From JADJPL01 sp964607915 (GTDB lineage: Bacteria > Bacteroidota > Bacteroidia > Chitinophagales > Saprospiraceae): 60,928 nucleotides of DNA. Made by a program: the position numbers and the translations under genes. Below the pieces are notes generated by a model that was not told where the DNA came from, searched no databases, and was given only the letters and a program-made list of their open reading frames with translations. The stretch spans positions 1 to 60,928 of the forward strand of contig CAZSMU010000003.1 in the NCBI GenBank assembly GCA_964607915.1, given 5' to 3'. Shown here piece by piece: positions 41,129-50,521 of this stretch (within the stretch, counting starts at the first letter, position 1; every line of letters begins with the position of its first letter).

Positions 41129-42462
41129 AACTTTGGCAAAAAGACTATCAGGTCCTCACAGAAATAGAAGCCTTCACGGTTGGGCGCGACCGGGAATTGG
41201 ACGTATTGCTGGCTCCGTACGATATCCTGGGCTCGATTGCACACGTTCAAATGTTGTATGAAGCCGGACTGCTCGAGACCTCTGACCATGCCCGCCTGAT
41301 TCCTGCTTTGCAGGCGCTGTACCACGAGGCCCGCGAGGGCCGGCTGCGGATCGAAGAGGGGGTAGAAGATATCCACTCGCAGGTCGAGCTCCTGCTGACC
41401 CGTCAATTAGGGGAGGCTGGTAAAAAAATCCACAGCGGGCGCTCGCGCAACGACCAGGTGTTGGTGGACTTGCGCCTCTACTTCCGCGCGGAAATCCGGG
41501 AACTGGCCCAGGGCATGGCGGTGCTCTTTCAGCGCCTTCAGGAACTGTCCGAGCTACACCGCGAAGTGCTCTTACCCGGTTATACGCACTTACAGGTTGC
41601 CATGCCCTCTTCTTTCGGACTCTGGTTTGGGGCCTATGCGGAAACGCTGGCCGATGACCTTCACATGCTGCTGGGTGCGTACCGCATCACCAACCAGAAC
41701 CCCCTGGGATCCGCTGCCGGCTACGGCTCTTCCTTTCCGCTCAACCGGCGTCGCACCACAGAACTCCTGGGCTTCGGGGGATTGAGCTACAATGTCGTAA
41801 ACGCCCAGATGGGGAGGGGAAAGACAGAACTCTCCCTGGCTTTTGCCCTGGCCGGCCTCGGGCATACACTCGGCAAACTCGCGATGGACGTCGTGTTGTT
41901 CCTCAACCAGAATTTCAACTTCATCGCTTTTCCCGACGAGCTTACGACGGGTTCCAGCATCATGCCCCACAAGAAAAACCCGGACGTCTTTGAACTCGTG
42001 CGCGCCCGGGCCAATCAGTTGCAGTCCTTGCCCGCACAAGTCAGCCTTCTGGTTTCCAACCTGCCCTCTGGCTACCACCGCGATTTCCAATTGCTCAAAG
42101 AGGTGATGTTCCCGGCCCTTGAGCAAACCAAGGCCGCCCTCCGCATCAGCGAATTTGCTTTTCAGCATATACAGGTCAAGACGGGTTTGCTCGACGACCC
42201 CCGCTACGCATACCTATTCAGCGTGGAAGAGGTAAACCGACTAGTCCTGCAGGGGCTGCCCTTCCGGGATGCCTATCGGCAGGTAGGGGAAGCCATCGCT
42301 GCCGGCCACTTCAACCCGGAAAGGAGCGTTGCCCACACCCACGAAGGGAGCATAGGCAACCTGTGTACGGCCGAAATCAAAGAAAAATGGGAAAGCACCT
42401 TCCGGGCTTTCCCATTTGCGCAGGTGGATGCCTGCCTGGACGCACTGGTGCGCCCGGTATAG
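41125..42462 (+). CDS. argH: Argininosuccinate lyase
   Basis: ArgH splits argininosuccinate into arginine and fumarate, completing the pathway. The 445-residue protein has the superfamily signature TGSSIMPHKKNPDVFELV and the conserved GRSRNDQVLVDLRLY and LPGYTHLQVAMPSS segments. It overlaps argE by four bases (ATGA) and closes the operon. The secreted protease gene converges with a single base between the stop codons, so transcripts from both sides overlap or end within the genes. Confidence 0.95.
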   Translation: MKLWQKDYQVLTEIEAFTVGRDRELDVLLAPYDILGSIAHVQMLYEAGLLETSDHARLIPALQALYHEAREGRLRIEEGVEDIHSQVELLLTRQLGEAGKKIHSGRSRNDQVLVDLRLYFRAEIRELAQGMAVLFQRLQELSELHREVLLPGYTHLQVAMPSSFGLWFGAYAETLADDLHMLLGAYRITNQNPLGSAAGYGSSFPLNRRRTTELLGFGGLSYNVVNAQMGRGKTELSLAFALAGLGHTLGKLAMDVVLFLNQNFNFIAFPDELTTGSSIMPHKKNPDVFELVRARANQLQSLPAQVSLLVSNLPSGYHRDFQLLKEVMFPALEQTKAALRISEFAFQHIQVKTGLLDDPRYAYLFSVEEVNRLVLQGLPFRDAYRQVGEAIAAGHFNPERSVAHTHEGSIGNLCTAEIKEKWESTFRAFPFAQVDACLDALVRPV

Positions 42463-42463
42463 C

Positions 42464-44920
42464 TTATCGCTGGATCACAAAAGGTTGGGTTAGTATCTGG
42501 TCTCCGGAGAGGAGGCGCAGGGTATAGCTTCCGCTCCGGAGATTGTCCAGGAGCAAATCCATTTGCAGGCTGCCATCCCCGATTTTGAGCGGTATGCGGC
42601 GCATTTCCTGGCCGAGCGCATTGAAGACGCTCAACGTAGCCGTCGTTTCCTGGATACCCCTGGCGTTCACCCGTATCTGGTCCCGGGCCGGGTTGGGGTA
42701 CAGGGAGAGCACTGCCATCTCCGGCAAGATGAGGTCTGCCGGCAATGCCGCGCAGGTCGTACCTTCTTCATACACCCGCACATTTCGGAAGAACGAGTTC
42801 CCCAATGCCGGGCTCACATCGTCGTCCATGGCGAAGAACAAGTGTTTCGCCATGCCTGTATAAAACTTGCCAATGGGGATGACGTAGGTTTTCCAGGCGC
42901 CGTTACCCTCGTAGTTGCGGTACGTCTGCAGCCCCCAGGTCTGGCTGCCGTAGAGTTGGAACGTGAGCTGCGCACTCACAAACAAGTCGCTGTCAAAGCC
43001 TATACCATGCACCTCCCCCTGGCTCGTACTCCTGAAGTCAAAAGCCAGGAGCGTCGTTGGCTTGATGTCATAGGTGAGAGGCACCATTTTCCATGCGTTG
43101 TTTTCCAACACAATGGTTCTACCGCCATCCTGAACGATTGCCCTGCCGGCATCCTGTCCGCCGCCATAGGTGGCCGGAGGCGTTTTGGTAAAATCCAGTA
43201 ACACACAAGAACTGGTGGGCGGTGGCGGTGGCGGCGGGGGTGGCGGTACCACTATTGAAGTATCCACGCAGAAATTCGTCGAACTTTCCTGGCCGAATCT
43301 ATCTCCCGAAACGATTACCTGGGTTTGTGTACCCGTTTTTTTCACCAGTCGGAACGCACCGTTCCCGTAGTTGCAGCAGATGCCGTCGGCATCGGAATCT
43401 TTCACTTTAAAGGTATAGCAAGCCCCTCTGGGCAGGCAGAAGGAAGCCGTAATCGCCCTTCCTGCCTGTTTGTTGGCATAAGGCCCTCCTTGAAATACCG
43501 TCTGGCCCCCTGAGTTCAAAATCTGCCAGGTCGTTTCGGTGCCGAAGTGGTCGAGGGTCAGGGTCAGGGTGACGGAATCGCAGCCTTTGTTATTGGTTGT
43601 CGTATCCCCCGGCGGCGGCGGGGGTGGCGGAGCAGAACACACCGTGATGCAGGAGGCGTTGGCGATGCGGTTGCGGATCAGGGTCGCCGGCTGGGGGCCA
43701 AAGCCATTGAGGAAATTAATCCCGGCAGAAGTGAGATGGCAGTACGACATAATCGTACCTCCACTACTGGGAATGCCCGGATTGGCACAGCTCCCTTCCG
43801 TAGCGCCCGCGCAGCCGTCGATGGCTGTGTTATTGCCGTTCCACACACAGGCATGGGTATGGCTGGACCCCAGGATATGCCCGATTTCATGTGCGACGAC
43901 CATTACGGTAAAAGAGTAGGCCGGCACCGTGCGAAAAAAGTTATCTATACTGGACACCCCGACCCGCGAAGAAACATTGGTTCGGCAAAGGCCATCTACG
44001 ACGGCGATACCGCCACTGCCCTTGTAGGTGATGAGTTGCCCTACATCCCCGTTCATAGTAGTGCGCACCGACTGGAACGCACGCAGTATCTGGAATACAT
44101 CCAAATCCGGGTAGGGGCTACTCCGCGTCCAAATGAATATCTCGGAAATCACTACGGTGATGCCGTCGCGGCTATACAGCGTGGCTACCTCATTGAATAT
44201 GCCTTTTATGTATTCTTCCGTAGCCGCCACGCTGCCTTTGCTTTGGAAGACGTCGAAATCAACTTCCAGATACACTTTCACACAGCGGGTACCATTGCGC
44301 AGGTCTATCTGAGGCGTGAGCTCCTGTTTGGTATAGCCGCGGCCCTCGTCGGCGGTTTGGCATTCAAAAGGCGGAACGTTGCGCAGGTGGCGGTCGGCGT
44401 ACAACATATACGAGGTTGCTTCGCCATTGGGCATGGGTACCACGTGGTAATCCCCCCCCATCGCTGCAGAGCTGAACATAGCCTGCATCCCGTCTTCAAA
44501 GACACTGATGGACGCGATTGAGTTGGGATCGCCCTTGATCCGGCCCCGGTAAAAAACCCCTTCGCTTTCCTCCCGTTCGGTATCGTCGTCGCTGACGCGC
44601 AACACATAGTTATCGGCGAGCAGTTCTACCCGCTCTAATTCCAATTCGAGGGGGCGCTGATCCGGGCCAGGCAGCGCCATAACAAAAGCCTGGGGTTCCT
44701 GGTCGAGGAGCAGACCTACGATCCGCGGATCGGACTCCAGAAGTTCGTAGGTGGACACCTGTGGCAGATCGGGTCGGTTTCGGTTGGCAATCGCCTGTTT
44801 GAAAAGTTGGAGTCGCCCTGCTTTCTGGGCGTCTATCCTGCTTTCCACCTGTGTCAGCCCTACCTGACCTTTCGCTTGAAAGGCAGCTACCGCCAACAAA
44901 AACAAGAATGCTTTTTTCAT
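42464..44920 (-). CDS. Secreted zinc metalloprotease with type IX sorting domain
   Basis: The start at 44920 gives a signal peptide (MKKAFLFLLAVAAFQAKGQ) and an 818-residue product. After a propeptide region comes a reprolysin-like domain with the zinc motif VVAHEIGHILGSSHTHAC (His344, Glu345, His348, His354) and the Met-turn TIMSYCH near residue 391. Two poly-Pro linkers bracket a domain of about 90 residues (CDSVTLTLTLDHFGTETTW). A further beta domain and the sorting domain (LSLYPNPARDQIRVN) complete it. It is probably a surface or released protease. A perfect GGAGCGC/GCGCTCC hairpin lies 24 bases upstream of the ATG. Confidence 0.9.
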   Translation of the reverse strand: MKKAFLFLLAVAAFQAKGQVGLTQVESRIDAQKAGRLQLFKQAIANRNRPDLPQVSTYELLESDPRIVGLLLDQEPQAFVMALPGPDQRPLELELERVELLADNYVLRVSDDDTEREESEGVFYRGRIKGDPNSIASISVFEDGMQAMFSSAAMGGDYHVVPMPNGEATSYMLYADRHLRNVPPFECQTADEGRGYTKQELTPQIDLRNGTRCVKVYLEVDFDVFQSKGSVAATEEYIKGIFNEVATLYSRDGITVVISEIFIWTRSSPYPDLDVFQILRAFQSVRTTMNGDVGQLITYKGSGGIAVVDGLCRTNVSSRVGVSSIDNFFRTVPAYSFTVMVVAHEIGHILGSSHTHACVWNGNNTAIDGCAGATEGSCANPGIPSSGGTIMSYCHLTSAGINFLNGFGPQPATLIRNRIANASCITVCSAPPPPPPPGDTTTNNKGCDSVTLTLTLDHFGTETTWQILNSGGQTVFQGGPYANKQAGRAITASFCLPRGACYTFKVKDSDADGICCNYGNGAFRLVKKTGTQTQVIVSGDRFGQESSTNFCVDTSIVVPPPPPPPPPPTSSCVLLDFTKTPPATYGGGQDAGRAIVQDGGRTIVLENNAWKMVPLTYDIKPTTLLAFDFRSTSQGEVHGIGFDSDLFVSAQLTFQLYGSQTWGLQTYRNYEGNGAWKTYVIPIGKFYTGMAKHLFFAMDDDVSPALGNSFFRNVRVYEEGTTCAALPADLILPEMAVLSLYPNPARDQIRVNARGIQETTATLSVFNALGQEMRRIPLKIGDGSLQMDLLLDNLRSGSYTLRLLSGDQILTQPFVIQR

Positions 44921-44994
44921 GGCTTTAACGGAACATTTTGGCTTGGAGCGCGTGCGCTCCACCACAGCCTGTTTTGGTGTTATGATTATGTATT

Positions 44995-45029
44995 AGACTT
45001 GTTACGAGAATTCCCCTCGCAACAAGTCT
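44995..45029. repeat. Dispersed palindromic repeat, copy J (35-bp minimal form)
   Basis: AGACTTGTTACGAG and CTCGCAACAAGTCT are joined by seven bases (AATTCCC). Only the outer arms remain; the whole core is missing. It lies upstream of the metalloprotease gene. Confidence 0.75.
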
Positions 45030-45034
45030 ATTGG

Positions 45035-45087
45035 TCAGAACGCCCTCGTCCGGAAGATATTTTTACCCTTCGAAGAGCGCGTTCTGA
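45035..45087. repeat. Inverted repeat next to copy J
   Basis: TCAGAACGCCCTC and GAGCGCGTTCTGA pair at 12 of 13 positions around 27 bases. It is unrelated in sequence to the palindromic family and starts six bases after copy J. No function is apparent. Confidence 0.45.
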
Positions 45088-45609
45088 ACTTGTCGGCACA
45101 AATGTACTACCGTGGAATCAAGCGTAGGTGCCGGGGGGAACACCCCGCTTGACAACGTAGCATGTAGAATCGGTATGGAATGCGGGGGGCTTAGTGGCCT
45201 TTCGATTGCCAGCGCAATAGGTTGAATCACCTAAGATTTGCCCGCTGACAATGGAAGGGGACCACTTTAAAACGAGTGCAATTTAGCACTTTTCGTTTTG
45301 ATGGACAGGGGCTAAGATAGTTTGATTTTTTATTTATTATGTTTTTTCATAATAAACAAAACCCTTCTTTTTACATGATTGGCAGAATGAGATATGCCTG
45401 CCCGGCCTGTTTCGAAATCCTTATATACAGGGCAATCAGATGTTTATGAAAAACTTAAGCGTTTTTCAGACACGGCTTTTGAACCAAAAAACACATACCC
45501 ATGTACGAATACGTGCTTTTAGGATACGAGCCGATACAAAAGAGAACGGCAAAGATGAATTAGAAAAAGGATGGTGTATTTTCGGCTTTTCAGCTAAAAA
45601 AACAGCTTT

Positions 45610-46218
45610 TTACTCCATTTCCGACACGACCTCCTGTACTTCGGGGATCATCCTGCGCAACATCCCCTCTATGCCCGACTTCAAAGTGACGGTAGAGGAG
45701 GGGCAGCCGCTGCAGGATCCCTGCAGGATGACGGTTACCGTGCCCTGGTAGAAAGATTTGAACTCTATGTTTCCACCATCCCCTTCTACAGCAGGCTTGA
45801 CGTAGGTGTCGATCAGGTCTTTGATCCGTTTGGAGAGTTCGGCGTCATCGCCACTGCCCGATATGGCTTCCCGTGGTTCCAGGGCAGCCATTGCCTCGGC
45901 AAAGCCTTCCTGCAGGACAGTGCCGCCTTCCTCTACAAAAGACTTTATTTTTTCTTTTAAAAGGAGCGTGATTTCTCTCCAATCGTAGTTGAACTCTTTG
46001 GTTACCGTCACAAAGTTATTGCAGATGTACACTCCTTTGACATAGGGAAGCTCGAATAACATCTTGCTCAGGGGGGACCAGGTCTCTGCCAGTTCGCGCT
46101 CGCGGAAATCCGCTGTTCCGCGATAGAGGATGCGGTTCGTGACGAATTTCATCGTCTCCGGGTTGGGCGTCACCTCTGTATAGAACATGACCGGGCTTTT
46201 GATGATTGGATTATCCAT
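45610..46218 (-). CDS. nfu: NifU-like iron-sulfur cluster carrier (Nfu)
   Basis: The 202-residue protein has an Nfu N-terminal domain (VMFYTEVTPNPETMKFV, LFELPYVKGVYICNNFVTV) and a C-terminal NifU domain with the cluster-binding pair in GSCSGCPSSTVTL. Nfu proteins receive iron-sulfur clusters and deliver them to target enzymes. The start at 46218 was chosen because it gives the family N-terminus; a longer frame reaches 46272. It follows a ferredoxin-reductase-like gene by 63 bases. Nearby possible users of such clusters include SdaA and the Rieske protein. Confidence 0.92.
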   Translation of the reverse strand: MDNPIIKSPVMFYTEVTPNPETMKFVTNRILYRGTADFRERELAETWSPLSKMLFELPYVKGVYICNNFVTVTKEFNYDWREITLLLKEKIKSFVEEGGTVLQEGFAEAMAALEPREAISGSGDDAELSKRIKDLIDTYVKPAVEGDGGNIEFKSFYQGTVTVILQGSCSGCPSSTVTLKSGIEGMLRRMIPEVQEVVSEME

Positions 46219-46281
46219 GGCGATACGTGTTTTTTTGTTTTGAAACATACGAATAACGCCCTGAGGCAGCAAATGGTTGGG

Positions 46282-47025
46282 CTATCCGTAAAGTTCTGTG
46301 AGTACCTGAGCGGGTAGGTATCCCATTTCCTCGACCAGGTGTTTCCGGGCTTCATCTACCATATTGGACCAGCCGCAGAGGAGGAACTGTACCTCTTCGC
46401 CACGCCCGGCCCAAGCCTCCTGGTAGTATGCATGCACATAGCCTTTCCGGGCCTCGAAGGGGAGCCCGTCCAGAGGGCCTTCTTCGCGGGACAGGGCGAC
46501 GGAGTAGCGAAACCCCGGCATTTGGCGTTGCAATTCTATAAATTCTTCCTCATACAGGACGCCGCTCCGGAACCGGGTGCCAAAAATGAGGTGTACCTGG
46601 CGATGCCGTTGCCCCCTATTCGCCAGGTGGTGCAACATGCTGCGAAAGGGTGCCACGCCTGTACCCGTACACACCATGACGATGTCCTTGTCTATGGTTT
46701 CCGGCAGCACAAAAGCCCCCCCCGGCCCTTTGAAGCGGATGGTGGATCCGACCCCTATATCTTCGAAGAGGTAGCGGGTGGCCCTTCCCCCTTCTACTCG
46801 CACGATGCACAATTCTATCTCGTTGCCTCCATCTGGCGCACTCGCGATCGAGTAGCTGCGCCAGCGGTGCAGGCGCTTTTCGTGGATAGGCAGGTCCATC
46901 GTGATGAACTGGCCCGGCTGAAAGTCGAAGGCCTCTATTTGCGGGACTTCCAGGAAAAAGCGGCGGGTATCTGCGTGGAGGGCTTCAATCCGGGTTATCC
47001 GGCCGTCGTACCATTGGGTGGGCAT
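46282..47025 (-). CDS. Ferredoxin-NADP reductase-like flavoprotein
   Basis: The 247-residue protein has an FAD domain (RRFFLEVPQIEAFDFQPGQF, then RWRSYSIAS for flavin binding) and an NAD(P) domain (VMVCTGTGVAPFRSMLHHL, ending LLCGWSNMVDEARKHL). It lacks a fused ferredoxin domain, so it must use a separate electron carrier. The start at 47025 overlaps the GHMP kinase gene by 31 bases; the frame is open farther upstream but lacks coding character there. Its place at the end of a mevalonate run and before nfu is suggestive of electron supply, but no direct link is shown. Confidence 0.87.
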   Translation of the reverse strand: MPTQWYDGRITRIEALHADTRRFFLEVPQIEAFDFQPGQFITMDLPIHEKRLHRWRSYSIASAPDGGNEIELCIVRVEGGRATRYLFEDIGVGSTIRFKGPGGAFVLPETIDKDIVMVCTGTGVAPFRSMLHHLANRGQRHRQVHLIFGTRFRSGVLYEEEFIELQRQMPGFRYSVALSREEGPLDGLPFEARKGYVHAYYQEAWAGRGEEVQFLLCGWSNMVDEARKHLVEEMGYLPAQVLTELYG

Positions 47026-47972
47026 GGCGAGTATGGATTTAGAATGAGTGCATCGTACGGAATGAGGATGGGGAAGCCTTTTTCCAAAAAATAGCGGCGG
47101 GTCTCCGCTTCCGGGCGCCGACTGCTCAGCAGGGCGAAATCCCCTCCCCAGGCGCCCAGGGACTTGACTTTCCCCCAATAATCGGGAAACAGCTCTGCCC
47201 CGACGGGACTGAGCTGCAAAGCGCCCGCAATCAGTTTTTCATGTTGGTCCAGCAGGGCCTCGAACGGGTCGAGTTCACCCGCCGCGGCGAGGCCCCAGGT
47301 CAGGGCGCTCGTTTCTTGTATCAGGCGCTGCGTACCGGCCCCCAGCGCCCGGTAGCGCGCTATCCCGTCGCGGCTATTTTGTTTTTTTCCCAGGTATAAA
47401 AAGAATAGCTGCCCCCGGAACACGGGGTTGAAAGGCACTTCCACGTATGCGGCGGTAGCCGCTCTTCGCTGGAATAAGAGCGGTCCGGCAGCCCGGGCGC
47501 AGGCAATATCGTACCCCGAGCCCCCAAAACTGGCGGCGAGCAAAGCGTAGGGGTCCACATCGGCCCATTGCGCCAGGAGAGATACCAAGGTCGAACTGCT
47601 GCCCAGCCCCCAGTCGCGGGGAAAATCCAGTCGGGTCCGCACGTGCAGGGCCGGTGCCCCCTCCAGCCACTCTGGTTTCGCAGCCTGGACCGCCCGGCCC
47701 AGCCGTTCTATCCATCGCGCGGTTTCGGAGGGTATTTCTTCTGTACAAGACCAGTCGGCAGTCCGAAAAGAAGCGCTAAACCAGGGTTTGCCCTCTGCAT
47801 CCAGGCTTTCCCAATGCAGCAGCCCTGCCGCACCGGGTACTTCCGACACCTCGAGTTCCTGTCCGAAGCGGGTGGGCAATGCCAGGGCGAGTGCCCCGTC
47901 CAAAACGGCATATTCACCGCTTAGCAGCAGTTTGCCATGGGCGCGCCATTGTACGGGCAGATTCGAGGCCAT
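46995..47972 (-). CDS. GHMP kinase, GYDIA family (probable mevalonate kinase-like)
   Basis: The 325-residue protein has the GHMP plan: substrate segment GKLLLSGEYAVLDGALALAL, ATP loop DWGLGSSSTLVSLL and the GYDIA motif (GGSGYDIACARA). The GYDIA kinases are a Bacteroidota branch usually found beside HMG-CoA reductase, and probably phosphorylate mevalonate or phosphomevalonate. The substrate has not been shown. It starts nine bases after the HMG-CoA reductase stop. Its 3' end overlaps the reductase-like gene by 31 bases. Confidence 0.88.
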   Translation of the reverse strand: MASNLPVQWRAHGKLLLSGEYAVLDGALALALPTRFGQELEVSEVPGAAGLLHWESLDAEGKPWFSASFRTADWSCTEEIPSETARWIERLGRAVQAAKPEWLEGAPALHVRTRLDFPRDWGLGSSSTLVSLLAQWADVDPYALLAASFGGSGYDIACARAAGPLLFQRRAATAAYVEVPFNPVFRGQLFFLYLGKKQNSRDGIARYRALGAGTQRLIQETSALTWGLAAAGELDPFEALLDQHEKLIAGALQLSPVGAELFPDYWGKVKSLGAWGGDFALLSSRRPEAETRRYFLEKGFPILIPYDALILNPYSPCPPNGTTAG

Positions 47973-47981
47973 ACGCTTGCT

Positions 47982-49319
47982 TTATGAGCGGGGCGTCTGC
48001 CCCAGGCGATAGTGTTGTAAAAATTCACGCACGCCGGAGAAGGAGACCACGTGCTGTTCAAAATAAGCCGTAGCCGCATCGGCCTCCCCTGGCGAAGCCC
48101 CCAGATGGTGCAGGATATTTGCCAGGTGCATCTTCATATGCCCTTTTTGTATTCCGGTCGTCACCAAAGAGCGCAGGGCGGCAAAATTTTGGGCCAAGCC
48201 GGTGGCGGCCACGATTTCCATCAGCTCTGGCGCACCGGGGTTGCCCAGGATGTCCAGGGAAAGCCGGGCCAGAGGGTGTAATTTGGTGAGGCCGCCCACC
48301 GTGCCGAGGGCCAGAGGGAGATCCATCCAGAAACGGAACACACCCTCCTCTATCGTACAATGGCTGAGGCTTCGATAAGTGCCCGGGGCGGCAGCAAACG
48401 CATGGCCACAGGCCTCCACTGCGCGGAAATCATTACCGGTGGCCAGCACCACCGCATCCACCCCGTTGAATATCCCTTTGTTGTGGGTGGCTGCGCGGTA
48501 GGGGTCAATCTCTGCGATGCGGACTGCCTTTCTGAATTTTTCGGCAAAAGCGGTGCCGTTCATCCCGTCATCTACCCCGTCCAGGGCGGTCACGGGGCAG
48601 GAAACCTCTGCCCGCACGATACACTCCGGGGTGAAGTTTGACAAAATGGCCATGATGATGTCCACTTCCGGCGGGTCTGCGGCGAACTCCGGGCATCGGT
48701 CTATGAAATCGAGCAGGCCCCTCGCAAACTGCTCCAGCACCGAGTTGATGAAGTTAGCCCCCATCGAATCGCAGGTTTCGAAGCGCACCAGAAGCTGTAA
48801 GTAGTGGGGTTCCAGGTGCGTGAAGTCCAGCAGTTCCATGCCCAGCACCCCACCGCCCCGCTGTGCCATATTGGCGGTGACGGGAGCGGCGTCTGCCAGC
48901 AGATGCGCGAAAAGGTCCTTCTGCAGCGCGAAGAGTTGAGGTTTATCCCCTTTGTAGCTAAAATGCACCTGCCCCAGTTTGACGGTGGTACGCACTTGCG
49001 CCTGAAAGCCGCCCCGCAGCGACCAGAATTTGGCTGCGCTGGATGCGGCTGCCACGACTGAACTCTCCTCGATAACCATAGGCACGGCGTACCAGCGCCC
49101 ATTGATCAGAAAGTTGGGCGCAATCCCGTAGGGCATGGGGAAATTGCAGAGTGTATTTTCGCTCAGTCCGTTCAATACCCGTTGCACGCCCTCATCGGGG
49201 TGCAGGTAGCCTGCCAGCACCGATGCGAGGTCGCCGTCTGATGCGAGGAAAGCGCGGTTCAGCCAGGCTATCTTCTCTTCCCTGCCCTTTTTCGAGAAAC
49301 TTTCTACCCGTTTTTCCAC
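47982..49319 (-). CDS. Hydroxymethylglutaryl-CoA reductase
   Basis: The enzyme interconverts HMG-CoA and mevalonate. The 445-residue protein has the catalytic Glu in MVIEESSVVAAASSAAKFW, the Lys in THNKGIFNGVDAV and the His in GHMKMHLANIL. The compact length and lack of membrane helices fit the class II bacterial form. Such enzymes can use NADH or NADPH; here the biosynthetic direction is supported by the neighbouring isomerase and kinase. Gaps to both neighbours are under ten bases, indicating one operon. Confidence 0.93.
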   Translation of the reverse strand: MEKRVESFSKKGREEKIAWLNRAFLASDGDLASVLAGYLHPDEGVQRVLNGLSENTLCNFPMPYGIAPNFLINGRWYAVPMVIEESSVVAAASSAAKFWSLRGGFQAQVRTTVKLGQVHFSYKGDKPQLFALQKDLFAHLLADAAPVTANMAQRGGGVLGMELLDFTHLEPHYLQLLVRFETCDSMGANFINSVLEQFARGLLDFIDRCPEFAADPPEVDIIMAILSNFTPECIVRAEVSCPVTALDGVDDGMNGTAFAEKFRKAVRIAEIDPYRAATHNKGIFNGVDAVVLATGNDFRAVEACGHAFAAAPGTYRSLSHCTIEEGVFRFWMDLPLALGTVGGLTKLHPLARLSLDILGNPGAPELMEIVAATGLAQNFAALRSLVTTGIQKGHMKMHLANILHHLGASPGEADAATAYFEQHVVSFSGVREFLQHYRLGQTPRS

Positions 49320-49327
49320 TCCCTGAA

Positions 49328-50380
49328 CTAATTTCTGATTCGCAAGAATGCCCTGGCCAGTTCCAGGCCCTCTATTTGAGCAGACACATAGGACTGCAAG
49401 ATACCATAGTCTTCCCGGGCGTACTGCAACAGGGCAGATGCCTGGCCATAGACTGCGGGCAGGCTCAACTTCCGGATGGCGTAGTACCCATCCAGGAAGT
49501 GCTTTACCCCGCCGGATACGACGACCTGTCGGCAGCGCACTTTATCCCCCAGTTCGGTAGAAAGGCTGTTGACCATGTCCACCATATCGGTGAAGGTATG
49601 GCCGATATGGGCCAGGTGACCAAAGATCTCCGATTTTTGGGGGCTGCTGCGCAGGAGTTCCAGTTTTGAAAAGTTGGTTCCCCCGGCCGCGGCAAAATCG
49701 AGGGCGGCGACGGGCATCTGGAGGAGGGCGCGCAGGCTCTCTACCCCCATTCCCTGGCCGACTTCCTTGACGATGATGGGGTAGGATACATGGTCCAGCA
49801 CCGCTGCAATCGTTTCGAGCGGGGGGCGGCGGTAGCGGTCGCCTTCCGGTTGGAGCCACTCCTGAAATGGGTTGATATGAATAATCAGCCCGTCGGCATC
49901 CAGCTTGTGGATCAGTTCGTCTATCAGGTCCAGTTTGTGGCTCTCGACGAGTTGTTCTACCTGGGCGATGCCCAGGTTGGCGAAGAGAGGATAATCCGGG
50001 CCTATGAGGGGGCGCACGGAGAAGTCATGCAGGAACTCATCGCTGTACAGCAGCTGCCGGCAGGAACCCAAGCCCATGCCCATACCGAATTCCCCGCAAG
50101 CGCGGGCCAGGTTGTGGTTGATTCGGTGCGCCAACCCAGTGCCGCCGGTCATACTGGATACCCACAACGGCACGCGCATCGTTTTTCCCAAAAACGAAAA
50201 CACCGGCCAACTCCCCTTGTCGGGATGCCCGCTGAGCAAAGGCTCGTAATAGAAGCGCCCATCCAGGTCGCCATGCGGCACCTGCGACTGGAAAGCCATC
50301 TTGATATGGTCTTTCTTTCGCAGTGCCGCTCCGGGATCTTCGCTCTTTGGACTGAGGGGTATGGTCAGGTCGTCTTTCAT
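49328..50380 (-). CDS. fni: Type 2 isopentenyl-diphosphate delta-isomerase
   Basis: This FMN- and NADPH-dependent enzyme interconverts isopentenyl and dimethylallyl diphosphate. The 350-residue protein has RKKDHIKMAF near the N-terminus and PLWVSSMTGGTGLAHRIN. IIVKEVGQGMG and the FMN-binding ALDFAAAGGTNFSKLE follow. It is unrelated to type 1 Idi. It heads the run fni-HMG-CoA reductase-GHMP kinase, which supports a mevalonate route to isoprenoids. The other mevalonate genes (HMG-CoA synthase, decarboxylase) are not in the window. Confidence 0.94.
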   Translation of the reverse strand: MKDDLTIPLSPKSEDPGAALRKKDHIKMAFQSQVPHGDLDGRFYYEPLLSGHPDKGSWPVFSFLGKTMRVPLWVSSMTGGTGLAHRINHNLARACGEFGMGMGLGSCRQLLYSDEFLHDFSVRPLIGPDYPLFANLGIAQVEQLVESHKLDLIDELIHKLDADGLIIHINPFQEWLQPEGDRYRRPPLETIAAVLDHVSYPIIVKEVGQGMGVESLRALLQMPVAALDFAAAGGTNFSKLELLRSSPQKSEIFGHLAHIGHTFTDMVDMVNSLSTELGDKVRCRQVVVSGGVKHFLDGYYAIRKLSLPAVYGQASALLQYAREDYGILQSYVSAQIEGLELARAFLRIRN

Positions 50381-50521
50381 CAGGATTCTTGTGTTGCGTT
50401 TAACAGACTGGTTTATAAGTCAGTGTGGCTATAAACAGGCGTGTTCTCTCCGCGGAGGCGCTGAGGAAACGGGCCGCAATGTACAGAATACATAAGTTAG
50501 CGCGTACTCGGGAATTTCTTA

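Larger units (their letters stand above)
44921..45609. other. AT-rich spacer without a recognised gene
   Basis: The 689 bases between the metalloprotease and nfu hold the minimal repeat copy J and a second inverted repeat (TCAGAACGC at 45035 with GCGTTCTGA at 45079). They also hold a perfect AT hairpin (TTTATTATG, CATAATAAA) at 45333-45356. From about 45250 on, the composition is much more AT-rich than elsewhere. An open frame at 45440-45751 runs into the antisense of nfu and has no protein character. Confidence 0.55.

Noticed and set aside
45440..45751. A 103-residue plus-strand frame before nfu
   Set aside because: It overlaps the antisense of the nfu 3' end, has no family resemblance and lies in low-GC sequence where the start is not supported.
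50404..50425. AGACTGGTTTATAAGTC upstream of fni as a repeat remnant
   Set aside because: Only the first few bases match and the arms do not pair as expected.
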